Under the pieces are notes generated by a model, which did not search any database, was not told the origin of the DNA, and saw only the letters and a program-made list of their open reading frames with translations. A stretch of 64,000 nucleotides of DNA from Acidobacteriota bacterium. GTDB lineage: Bacteria; Acidobacteriota; Vicinamibacteria; Vicinamibacterales; UBA2999. The stretch covers positions 37,752-101,751 of the forward strand of contig JADZCN010000082.1 of NCBI GenBank assembly GCA_020851565.1, in the 5' to 3' direction. This document shows, piece by piece, positions 7,878 to 15,211 of this stretch. The first letter of the stretch is position 1, and each line of letters opens with the position of its first letter. The translations under genes were made by a program, and so were the position numbers.

Positions 7878-8996
7878 TCACGGCCGCTCGAAGCACACGG
7901 CATAGATGGGCGGCAGGTTCGACGAGATTGTCTCCCACGAGTCGCCGCCGTCCTCGCTCACCCAGAGCGAGCCCGTCGTCGAGCCGCACGCCAGCCAGTC
8001 GCCCGTCTCGTCCACGTCCAGCGCGTGGCGATAGACCAGGTCGTAGGCATGGTGCTGGGGCAGGCCCTGGCTGAGCGTCTCGAACGTGCGGCCTCCGTCG
8101 CGCGTGCGCGTGACCACCACACGCCCCTCCGCCGGGTAGCGCGTCTCGTCCTTCACCGCCGGCACGAACCACGCCGTGCCCTCGTCTCGTGGATGGGCCG
8201 CCACCGCGAAGCCGAAAGTGGAGGGCTGGACGCCCGTGATCTCGGTCCACGATCGTGCGCCGTCGGCCGACTTGAAGATCCCGTTGTGGTGCTGCGCCCA
8301 CATCACGTCGGGGTTCGCGCGGCAGTGCGCCAGCATGTGCGGATCCTGGACGTTCGGCTCGAACTGCCGCTCCGGCGGCATGAACTCGGCGCGCATGCCG
8401 GTGGCCGTGGGCTCCCAGTTCGCCCCCCCGTCGCGCGTGGTCCACACCCCGCCGCACGACACGCCAATCGTCACGTGCCGCGCATCCCGTGGATCCACCA
8501 GGACGCTGTGGATACCCGGATGATCCGCGCCGCCCCCAAACCACTCCTCGCGCCGGGGGTCGTCCCAGAGCGGACGGTTGAGTGTCCACGAATCGCCGTT
8601 GTCCTCCGACCGGAAGAGCCCGCCGGGCAGCGTCCCGCACCACAGCACCCCCGGCTCACCCGGGCCGCCGGCCGCCAGGGCCCAGATCAGCTTCAGCGAC
8701 CAGTCGGCCGGCACCCCTTCGGCAGGGGCCTTCGGGACATACCCCTCCGGCTTCGGCGGGTACTTCGGCGCAGCAATTTCCTTCCACATCGCACCGCCGT
8801 CCTCCGAGCGATGCAGCTTCACGCCGAAGTGGCCGTGGTTGAGGGCCGCGAACAGGTGGCCGCTGCGCGCGTCGTGCAGCGCCAGGGTCACGTTGTCGCC
8901 GAGGAAGCGCGTGCGCGTGATGCTCCACGCGCCGGCGCCACGCTCGATGGTGAACAGGCCCTTGCGCGTGGACACGTGGCATCGCGGGACCGTCAC
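7878..8996 (-). CDS. BNR/sialidase-like repeat protein
   Basis: 372 residues of beta-propeller with Asp-box (SxDxGxxW) repeats: HRSEDGGAMW, FRSEDNGDSW, TTRDGGANW, KSADGARSW, TRTRDGGRTF and VSEDGGDSWE. Such proteins are annotated as exo-alpha-sialidase, WD40/YVTN or glycosyl-hydrolase BNR proteins. The catalytic Arg triad and Tyr of true sialidases cannot be confirmed, so a plain binding propeller is equally likely. There is no signal peptide, which argues for the cytoplasm. I chose the GTG at 8996 because AGGAGGGT stands directly before it and it follows the MoaD-like stop by a single base; an upstream ATG at 9047 would lie inside the MoaD-like gene. It is strictly coupled to that gene. Confidence 0.75.
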   Translation of the reverse strand: MTVPRCHVSTRKGLFTIERGAGAWSITRTRFLGDNVTLALHDARSGHLFAALNHGHFGVKLHRSEDGGAMWKEIAAPKYPPKPEGYVPKAPAEGVPADWSLKLIWALAAGGPGEPGVLWCGTLPGGLFRSEDNGDSWTLNRPLWDDPRREEWFGGGADHPGIHSVLVDPRDARHVTIGVSCGGVWTTRDGGANWEPTATGMRAEFMPPERQFEPNVQDPHMLAHCRANPDVMWAQHHNGIFKSADGARSWTEITGVQPSTFGFAVAAHPRDEGTAWFVPAVKDETRYPAEGRVVVTRTRDGGRTFETLSQGLPQHHAYDLVYRHALDVDETGDWLACGSTTGSLWVSEDGGDSWETISSNLPPIYAVCFERP

Positions 8997-8997
8997 A

Positions 8998-9267
8998 TCA
9001 CCCTCCTGACAGCGCCTGCACGATGTCGACGACCGCCCCGGGCGCAACAGGGTCGCTCAGCCGCTCCCGGTCGTCTATCTGGCGGCCGTCGATGAACGCG
9101 GCCATGTGATGGCGCAACCTGCCACCATCGTCCAGCACGTAGCCGCGCGCGCGCTCGTTGCCGGCGAAGTAGGCGTCGAACACCTCGCGAAGCGTCGCGC
9201 CAGGCACCTCGAGCGTGGGGCAGGTCACGTGCCGCTGGATGTTGCGCGTGAATCGCACCGTCGCCAT
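8998..9267 (-). CDS. MoaD/ThiS-like ubiquitin-fold protein with C-terminal Gly-Gly
   Basis: 89 residues with a beta-grasp pattern and a C-terminal ALSGG, the tail that MoaD and ThiS have adenylated or thiocarboxylated by an E1-like enzyme. Conserved positions include TLEVPGATLREVFDAYF, FIDGRQIDD and DPVAPGAVVDIVQALSGG. No E1 (MoeB/ThiF) or MoaE gene is next to it; a second, classical MoaD with MoaE is at 36 kb, so this copy probably serves something other than molybdopterin. The stop TGA is followed after one base by the start of the BNR gene, and the Shine-Dalgarno of that gene encodes the Gly-Gly tail. I use ATG 9267 (GAGGG just upstream); a GTG at 9276 would overlap the protease stop. Confidence 0.75.
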   Translation of the reverse strand: MATVRFTRNIQRHVTCPTLEVPGATLREVFDAYFAGNERARGYVLDDGGRLRHHMAAFIDGRQIDDRERLSDPVAPGAVVDIVQALSGG

Positions 9268-9272
9268 ATCCC

Positions 9273-10142
9273 TCACTCGCTTCCGTCGAAGATCGCATAG
9301 CCCCCCGGCCCGTTGAACGTCACACGGGTGAACAGGTGGAGCGGCAGCAACCCGTCACCCATGAACGAACCCGCGGATGCTCCGTCCACCAGCAGCCCCA
9401 CCTGGTCAGCGAGCCGGATGTTCCCGACATCCAGATTCTGCACGAGCACGCGCCTGGCCGGTAGGCTCCCGGCCACGCCCCTCACCTGGACGGTGTCGAG
9501 CGGTGTGACAAGCGGCAGGACGCGGCCGGGCCTGGCCAGCAGCACGAGGGCATCGGCCCCCGTGTCGGGTACCATCCGCAGCGCGTCCCGGGATCCCGAA
9601 CGCTGGGGCAGTGTGACGGTGGCCCTTCCGCCGGTCAACTCGAGCGGCACGCGGACCCCGCTGGGACTGTCCGGCACCGGGTCATCGTGCCAGACGATTC
9701 GCCGACGTCCGTAGTCGATGGTGAAGGCCAGGGCCCCGAGAGCGTCACCCCCGACGAGCCCGTCGATGCGGCCGGCCGGGTCGAGGTCCCTGGCCGGCAG
9801 CATCAGCGCATCCGGCACCGCCAGAGGCCGCTGGTCCACGATGGTCAATCGTTCCAGCTTCACCAGGGGCCGTCGCGCCCGGCCCGCGTGGGTCACGACG
9901 ACGGTTTCCCCGATCGAAGGGAGGCCCAGCCGGTCCACGAGGCGGTCGGTCACTACGGTCCGGCTGGCACCCGTATCGAGCCGGAACCTGAACGGCCCGG
10001 CGCCGTTAACTCGAACCGGAACGCTGATACCGCCGTCCATCTGTAGGACAAAGGTGGTGTGAGGACCTTCGGCCACGGCCGGCCGCGCCAGACTCGATCC
10101 GGTCGCCGAGGTGATCAGCAGGAAGGTGAGGAGGTGTCGCAT
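9273..10142 (-). CDS. Retropepsin-like aspartyl protease, exported
   Basis: 289 residues with a signal peptide (MRHLLTFLLITSATGSSLA). Two retroviral-type half-sites are present: FRLDTGASRTVVTDRL at about residues 52-68 and RMVPDTGADALVLL at about 187-200, each with the DTG/A catalytic triad, so a single chain can make a complete active site. Between them lie IDGLVGGDALGALAFTIDYG and, at the end, GSFMGDGLLPLHLFTRVTF, which resemble the flap-side loops of bacterial gag-polyprotein-like proteases. It probably cleaves or binds peptides in the periplasm. It heads a three-gene minus-strand run: its stop overlaps the alternative GTG start of the MoaD-like gene. Substrate unknown. Confidence 0.78.
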   Translation of the reverse strand: MRHLLTFLLITSATGSSLARPAVAEGPHTTFVLQMDGGISVPVRVNGAGPFRFRLDTGASRTVVTDRLVDRLGLPSIGETVVVTHAGRARRPLVKLERLTIVDQRPLAVPDALMLPARDLDPAGRIDGLVGGDALGALAFTIDYGRRRIVWHDDPVPDSPSGVRVPLELTGGRATVTLPQRSGSRDALRMVPDTGADALVLLARPGRVLPLVTPLDTVQVRGVAGSLPARRVLVQNLDVGNIRLADQVGLLVDGASAGSFMGDGLLPLHLFTRVTFNGPGGYAIFDGSE

Positions 10143-10212
10143 GGTTCGACCATGCGATTGGCCCGAGGGGCAAGTCCTGAGGGCGGCCTGACCCTACGAT
10201 GACGATTTCCTG

Positions 10213-12528
10213 ATGAGCGAACGGAAGGGCGAAACGGTGGAGCGACGACCGGGAGCGGCACGATACGAGTGGGACGACTTCAGGCTCGACATGGACGCGT
10301 ACCGCCTCGAACGCCGGGGCGAGATGCTGGCTGTCGAGCCGAAGGCGCTCGACCTGCTCGCGCTCCTGGTGTCCGAGCCCGGCCACCTGTTCACGAAGCA
10401 GGAGATCTTCGACAGGGTCTGGCCAGGCACCGCTGTCACCGATCACGCTCTCACGCGCGTCGTCGCACAGCTGCGGCGCATCCTCGGGGACGACTCCCGG
10501 GAGCCGAGATACATAGAGACGGTTCCCACGCGGGGCTACCGCTGGCTCCGCCCGGTCACCCTCGCCCGGGTGGCTGGCGCCCCGTCACCATCCTCGGTAC
10601 CGCGTGCGCCCGGGCCCGCCGAGGACCCTCCGCGGGGGGAAGGCGGCGCCGACAAGGCCGCTGCAGCGCCAGGGATCCCGCAAGGCCTGGCTCGGCCAGG
10701 CCGATGGAATGCCTGGGCACTCGGCCTGGCCTCCGTTCTCCTCGCCCTGTTCGCCGCCGGGTTCTGGACCTCACACACCGAGAGCCGCGCCACAACGGGC
10801 GGCGCCGTCGAGGGCCCTGGGCCGTCTGCCGCGTGGCGTGACGTGGCCTGGCCGGTGCAGGTCACCACGCACGACGGCCTCGACCTCCACCCCGCGCTCT
10901 CGCCGAGGGGAGACGCCCTCGCATTCGCGTCCGATCGAAGTGGGTCCATCGAAATCTACGTCCGGCCACTCGCTGACGCGGCGGTCGATCGCATGCTGAC
11001 GAGCGACGGGGGGCACAACCTGCAGCCGGCGTGGTCCCCCGACGGCACGCAGCTCGCGTATCACTCAACGGTGAAGGGCGGCATCTGGGTCGTCCCCGCG
11101 CACGGCGGCGTGCCGCGGCAGATCGCGGTGGAGGGCGCAAACCCCGCGTGGTCACCGGATGGGCGGCTCATCGCGTTCCAGTCGGACGAATACGCCGACG
11201 TCACGCCCAGCGCGTTCGGCGCGCAGAACGGCTCGACCTTGTGGATCGTGGGCGCCAACGGCACGAACCTGCGGCCAGTGACACGCGCGGGCAACCCCAT
11301 CGGGGGCCACGCCGCGCCGGCGTGGAGCCCGGACGGCAATCACATCGCGTTCACGGTGGCAGATGGGGGCCGCAACAACGGGGTCTGGATGGTCTCGCTC
11401 CGCACCGGCGACGTGGCGGCGCTCGTCAACCGCCGTGGGTTGTACGAGGTGGCGTTCGCGCCCGATGGCTCGGCCCTCTACGCAGCGGGAGGGGAGGCCA
11501 TCGTCCACCGGCTGCCGCTGGATGCGGAGCGCGGGCGCCTCGCGGGCCCAATCGAGACCATTCCCATCCCCGGCGTGCCCGGCGTGCGGGGCCTGTCGGT
11601 GTCCGCGGATGGTCGGCGCCTGGCGTTTGCGGGCCTTGCGCTCTCCAGCCAGATCTGGTCGCAGCCGATCAAGGCCGACGGCTCGCCGGCCGGCCCGCCG
11701 CGTGCGCTCACCACCGACACCAGCCGGCGCAACTCTGCGGCGGTCGTATCGCCTGACGGCAGGCGTATCGCCTACATGTCCACGCGCCGCGGCGAGCCTC
11801 CCAACGTGTGGGTGATGGACATCGACGGCGCCAACCGCGTGCAGGTCACGTCAAACGAAACGTCCGATGGGACGCCCTCCTGGTTTCCCGACAGCCGTCG
11901 CGTGGCCTACTTCACGAACCGCAACGAGAGCGACGGGCTGTGGTCCGTGGACGTGACGACGCGCCGCGAGGAGCCGCTCATCGACTTCAGCCAGTCCGTC
12001 CGGGCCCGGCTCACCGGCGCAACGCCCTACGAGTTCGAGCTCTCACCCTCGATGGCCAGCGCCGTCGTCGCGGTAGCCAGTCCGCCTGAGGGGCGACGGG
12101 CGCTCTTCGTCAGCCCCCTCGCCACCTTCACCCCCGAGCGTCTGACCGACCCGGCGTACTGGATTGGATATCCCGCGTGGTCGCCGGACGAGCGCCAGAT
12201 TGCCGCCGAGCTCAAGGACGGCAGCTCCACGCACCTGGTCGTCGTGGATGCCCGCACGGGTGAGCATCGGCAGATCACCCGTGAGCGGGGCCAGACATGG
12301 GTGCGCAGCTGGTCGCCGGACGGGAAGAACGTGGCCGTCGCTGCACTTCGCGATGGCACATGGAGCCTTCGATGGGTGGAGGTGGCCACTGGCCGCCAGG
12401 GCACCATCACACCACCCGTCCCACCTCACGTCTATCTCCGCTACCCCGAATGGTCGCCGCGGAACGACGTGGTGGTCTTCGAACGCGGCGAGCTGCGCGG
12501 CAACATCTGGACGCTACCCCTCCACTGA
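10213..12528 (+). CDS. Winged-helix (CadC-type) regulator fused to PD40/TolB-like propeller
   Basis: 771 residues. Residues about 17-110 form an OmpR/PhoB-type winged helix (YEWDDFRLDMDAYRLERRGE, LLVSEPGHLFTKQEIFDRVW, RYIETVPTRGYRWL) with no receiver domain. A single membrane helix follows at about residues 172-192 (AWALGLASVLLALFAAGFW). The rest is a run of TolB-like PD40 repeats with the motif SPDGxxIAF or AWSPDG, for example PAWSPDGTQLAY, SPDGRLIAFQSD and FPDSRRVAY. By analogy with CadC it would sense something outside the membrane with the propeller and bind DNA from the membrane. The TonB receptor gene starts 27 nt downstream and is a plausible target. TACGAT at 10195-10200 could be a near-leaderless -10. 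Confidence 0.85.
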   Translation: MSERKGETVERRPGAARYEWDDFRLDMDAYRLERRGEMLAVEPKALDLLALLVSEPGHLFTKQEIFDRVWPGTAVTDHALTRVVAQLRRILGDDSREPRYIETVPTRGYRWLRPVTLARVAGAPSPSSVPRAPGPAEDPPRGEGGADKAAAAPGIPQGLARPGRWNAWALGLASVLLALFAAGFWTSHTESRATTGGAVEGPGPSAAWRDVAWPVQVTTHDGLDLHPALSPRGDALAFASDRSGSIEIYVRPLADAAVDRMLTSDGGHNLQPAWSPDGTQLAYHSTVKGGIWVVPAHGGVPRQIAVEGANPAWSPDGRLIAFQSDEYADVTPSAFGAQNGSTLWIVGANGTNLRPVTRAGNPIGGHAAPAWSPDGNHIAFTVADGGRNNGVWMVSLRTGDVAALVNRRGLYEVAFAPDGSALYAAGGEAIVHRLPLDAERGRLAGPIETIPIPGVPGVRGLSVSADGRRLAFAGLALSSQIWSQPIKADGSPAGPPRALTTDTSRRNSAAVVSPDGRRIAYMSTRRGEPPNVWVMDIDGANRVQVTSNETSDGTPSWFPDSRRVAYFTNRNESDGLWSVDVTTRREEPLIDFSQSVRARLTGATPYEFELSPSMASAVVAVASPPEGRRALFVSPLATFTPERLTDPAYWIGYPAWSPDERQIAAELKDGSSTHLVVVDARTGEHRQITRERGQTWVRSWSPDGKNVAVAALRDGTWSLRWVEVATGRQGTITPPVPPHVYLRYPEWSPRNDVVVFERGELRGNIWTLPLH

Positions 12529-12543
12529 ACCCGAGAACCGCTT

Positions 12544-12549
12544 CATAAT
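12544..12549 (+). promoter_or_regulatory. -10 element (CATAAT) close to the TonB receptor start
   Basis: CATAAT ends 6 nt before the ATG at 12556 with no Shine-Dalgarno between, as at other apparent leaderless starts in the window. I could not find a convincing -35. Confidence 0.4.
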
Positions 12550-12555
12550 GTCCCG

Positions 12556-14703
12556 ATGCCTGTTCGCGATCTTCCTCGCCGTGCGCCAGCCATCCTGACG
12601 GCGACCCTGGCCGTCGTTCTCCTCCCCCACGTGGTCGATGCGCAGTCGTCCGGCCAGCAGCCGCCCACGATCACCTTGCCGACGGTCGTCGTGACGGCGC
12701 AGAAGGAGCCGGCGGGCGTGAAGTCCATTCCCGGTAGCGTGACTGCCGTGACGGAGGCCACGCTCGCCTCGGTCGGCGTGCGCATCGTCAGCGACGCCGC
12801 GTTCTTCGCGCCGAACACCTTCTTCACGGAATTCACGGCGCGCAAGGGGAGCAACCCGCGGTTCCGCGGCATCGGCGCCAGCCCGGCCAACCCCGCGGTC
12901 ACCACGTACCTCGATGGCGTCCCGCAGCTGAATGCGAACTCGTCCAGCATCGAGCTGCTCGATGTCTCGCAGGTCGAGTTCGTGCGCGGCCCGCAGAGCC
13001 CGCTCTACGGCCGGAACGCGCTCGGGGGCATCGTGAACATCTCGAGCGCCCGGCCGTCCCTCTCGGAATGGACCGGTACCGTGGTCGCGCCGTTCGCCAA
13101 CGCCGCGTCGCGCGAGGTCCGAGGCAGCGTGTCGGGCCCGCTCTCGGAAACCCTGGCCATGAGCTTCTCGCTCGGGAAGCAGGAGCGCGAGGGCTACACG
13201 ACCAACAGCCTGACCGGCAACGACCTGGATTTCCGCTCCGGCACGTTCGGCAAGGCGCAGCTCATGTGGGTGCCGAAGCAGAACTGGGAGGCCCGCGTCA
13301 TCTTCAGCGCCGAGCGCGACCGCGACGGCGATTACGCGCTGGGCGATCTCGATCAGCTGCGCGCGGCGCCCTTCCGTGTCGCGCGCGACTACGAGGGCTA
13401 CACGCACCGCGACATCAAGGCCACCACCGTGATGCTGCGCGGCGAGGGCGAGCACATCGCCTTCACGAGCAGCACCGGCTTCGTGAGCTGGCAGACCGAG
13501 GACGCCACCGATCTCGATTACTCCCCCCTGCCCCTGGCCACGCGTAACAACGCCGAGGAAAGCGTGCAGTTCACGCAGGAAATCCGTGCCGCATCGCCCG
13601 TGAATGCGCCGCTGCAACTCTCCGACTCCCTGGCGCTCAAGTGGCAGGCGGGCGTGATGCTCTTCACCCAGGGTTACGACCAGCTGGCGGTCAACACCAT
13701 CGCGCCGTTCGTCTTCTCTCCGTTCGTGGACGTCCCCATTCAGCAGTACTCGCCGGAGGCGGCGCTGGACGACTTCGGCATGGGCGTCTTCGGGCAGGCC
13801 ACGCTGATCCTGGACGACCGGCTGGATCTCACGTTCGGTGCGCGGTTCGACCACGAGGACAAGGAGGCGGTGCTCGGCAACTACCTCGTGCCGGCGCTCG
13901 TCCCGGGCTCACAGGTCAACAGTGAGCGCTCGTACACGAACACTTCGCCGCAGATTGCGCTGGCTTACCGCCCGCAGCCCGACCTGATGGTCTACGGGTC
14001 GCTCAGCCAGGGCTTCAAGGCCGGCGGCTGGAACCCGGCTTCTCCCCCGGGCGCGGAGGGCTACGACAAGGAGACGGCGTGGCACGCCGAGGGCGGCGTG
14101 AAGGGGACGCTGGCGGAGGGCAGGGTGTCGGCCAGCGCTGCCGTGTTTCACGTCAGCTGGAACGACATGCAGCTGAACGTGCCGAACCCGTTCGTGCCCG
14201 GCCAGTTCTACATCGCGAACGTCGGGGAGGCACGCAGCCGTGGCGTGGAGTTCGAGCTGGCCGCCAAGCCGCATCCGCAGGTCGAGCTGTTCGGCAACTT
14301 TGGCTATACGCACGCGCGTTTCGGCAACGGCAGCGTCTCGTCCGGCGCGGACGTGTCGGGCAACACCCTTCCGAACGCGCCGGACTACACCGCCGCTCTC
14401 GGCGCGCGCGTCGAGCGGCCTCTCACCGACGCCGTCACGCTCTTCGGGCGTGCCGAGGCGGTCTTCTACGGCGAGATGCAGTTCGACGATGCGAACACGG
14501 CCAGCCAGGAGGCGTACTCGCTGGTGAACGTGCGCGGCGGGTTCCGCAGCCGGTACGTCTTTGCCGAGGCGTGGGTTCGGAACGCGTTCGACACGCGCTA
14601 CGTGCCGGTGGCGTTCCCGTATCCCGGGTTCACGGCGTCCGGTTTCATCGGCGAGATGGGCCGGCCGCGGACGTTCGGCGTGAGCGCGGGTGTGACCTTC
14701 TGA
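12556..14703 (+). CDS. TonB-dependent outer-membrane receptor
   Basis: 715 residues. A signal peptide (LTATLAVVLLPHVVDAQ) is followed by a TonB-box-like PTVVVTAQKEP and a plug domain with FRGIGASPANPAVTTYLDGV, QVEFVRGPQSPLYGRNALGGIVN and SSARPS. The rest is the 22-strand barrel, with typical alternation such as LMVYGSLSQGFKAGGWNP and VSASAAVFHVSWNDMQLNV, and it ends in an aromatic residue (TFGVSAGVTF), as needed for barrel insertion. The plug and YGSLSQGFKAGG motifs are those of siderophore or iron-complex receptors (FecA/FhuE type) rather than Oar proteins. It should take up a large ligand through energy from TonB-ExbB-ExbD. It lies directly downstream of the membrane-bound regulator. Confidence 0.88.
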   Translation: MPVRDLPRRAPAILTATLAVVLLPHVVDAQSSGQQPPTITLPTVVVTAQKEPAGVKSIPGSVTAVTEATLASVGVRIVSDAAFFAPNTFFTEFTARKGSNPRFRGIGASPANPAVTTYLDGVPQLNANSSSIELLDVSQVEFVRGPQSPLYGRNALGGIVNISSARPSLSEWTGTVVAPFANAASREVRGSVSGPLSETLAMSFSLGKQEREGYTTNSLTGNDLDFRSGTFGKAQLMWVPKQNWEARVIFSAERDRDGDYALGDLDQLRAAPFRVARDYEGYTHRDIKATTVMLRGEGEHIAFTSSTGFVSWQTEDATDLDYSPLPLATRNNAEESVQFTQEIRAASPVNAPLQLSDSLALKWQAGVMLFTQGYDQLAVNTIAPFVFSPFVDVPIQQYSPEAALDDFGMGVFGQATLILDDRLDLTFGARFDHEDKEAVLGNYLVPALVPGSQVNSERSYTNTSPQIALAYRPQPDLMVYGSLSQGFKAGGWNPASPPGAEGYDKETAWHAEGGVKGTLAEGRVSASAAVFHVSWNDMQLNVPNPFVPGQFYIANVGEARSRGVEFELAAKPHPQVELFGNFGYTHARFGNGSVSSGADVSGNTLPNAPDYTAALGARVERPLTDAVTLFGRAEAVFYGEMQFDDANTASQEAYSLVNVRGGFRSRYVFAEAWVRNAFDTRYVPVAFPYPGFTASGFIGEMGRPRTFGVSAGVTF

Positions 14704-14708
14704 TCACG

Positions 14709-14801
14709 TCGGGAGTCGGGAATCGGGAACCGGGAGACGGGGAATGCCGCCCCGGGACCTGAGAACCCGAGAACCCGAGAACCTCCGAACCGGAGAACCT
14801 T
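14709..14801. repeat. Two short word arrays: GGGAGTC-type and GAGAACCC-type
   Basis: Bases 14710-14744 are variants of GGGAGTC and GGGAATC; bases 14760-14800 are tandem GAGAACCC and GAGAACCT units. They occupy the gap between the TonB receptor and the PadR operators. The GAGAACCC family recurs inverted at 24745-24822, and the GGGAGTC family at 23504-23594. Confidence 0.6.
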
Positions 14802-14812
14802 TCGAAGCCGTG

Positions 14813-14866
14813 TCCTGTTGACTTCCAACAGGAACCATGGCAGAGTCCTGTTGTCTTTCAACAGGA
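14813..14866. promoter_or_regulatory. Twin palindromic operators for the PadR repressor
   Basis: Two 21-bp inverted repeats with identical 8-bp arms, TCCTGTTG and CAACAGGA, and different 5-nt centres (ACTTC and TCTTT). The first is at 14813-14833 and the second at 14846-14866. Their centres are 33 bp apart, about three helical turns, so two dimers would bind the same face. The second overlaps the AGGAG ribosome site of the PadR gene. Autorepression by PadR is inferred from position and symmetry. Confidence 0.8.
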
Positions 14867-14872
14867 GACGCC

Positions 14873-15211
14873 ATGCCTCCCTCGGGTAGCGAGGTCCCCT
14901 ACGGCACGCTCGACCTGATGGTCCTCAAGACCCTGGCGGCCATGGGCCCGCTGCACGGCTACGGCATCGCGCGACGGATCGAGCAGGTGGCCGAGGGCGC
15001 CCTGGCGCTCAACCAGGGGACCATCTACCCGGCCCTTTTGCGGCTCGAGCAGCAGGGCTGGGTGAAGAGCGCATGGGGCACGAGCGAGAACAACCGCCGG
15101 GCCCGCTTCTATAGCATCACGGCCGCCGGCCGACGCCAGCTGGCCGCAGAAACCGAGACCTGGGCCCGCACGGTGTCCATTGTGTCGCGGCTGCTGGACC
15201 ACGAGTCATGA
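14873..15211 (+). CDS. PadR family transcriptional repressor
   Basis: 112 residues, the usual size of the short PadR-s2 class that lacks the long C-terminal dimerisation helices. Diagnostic motifs are YGTLDLMVLKTLAAMGPLHG, GYGIARRIEQ, LNQGTIYPALLRLEQQGWV and ARFYSITAAGRRQL: a winged helix with a dimerisation helix at the end. The start at 14873 follows AGGAG; an ATG at 14837 would begin inside the operators. The gene overlaps the ADOP permease gene by 4 nt (ATGA), the standard arrangement in Acidobacteria. It probably represses this two-gene operon from the twin palindromes upstream and is released by a toxic small molecule or an envelope signal. Ligand unknown. Confidence 0.9.
   Translation: MPPSGSEVPYGTLDLMVLKTLAAMGPLHGYGIARRIEQVAEGALALNQGTIYPALLRLEQQGWVKSAWGTSENNRRARFYSITAAGRRQLAAETETWARTVSIVSRLLDHES

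Noticed and set aside
12514..13854. A 446-codon minus-strand frame over the TonB receptor
   Set aside because: Composition of a shadow frame; the plus strand has a signal peptide, plug motifs and a barrel.
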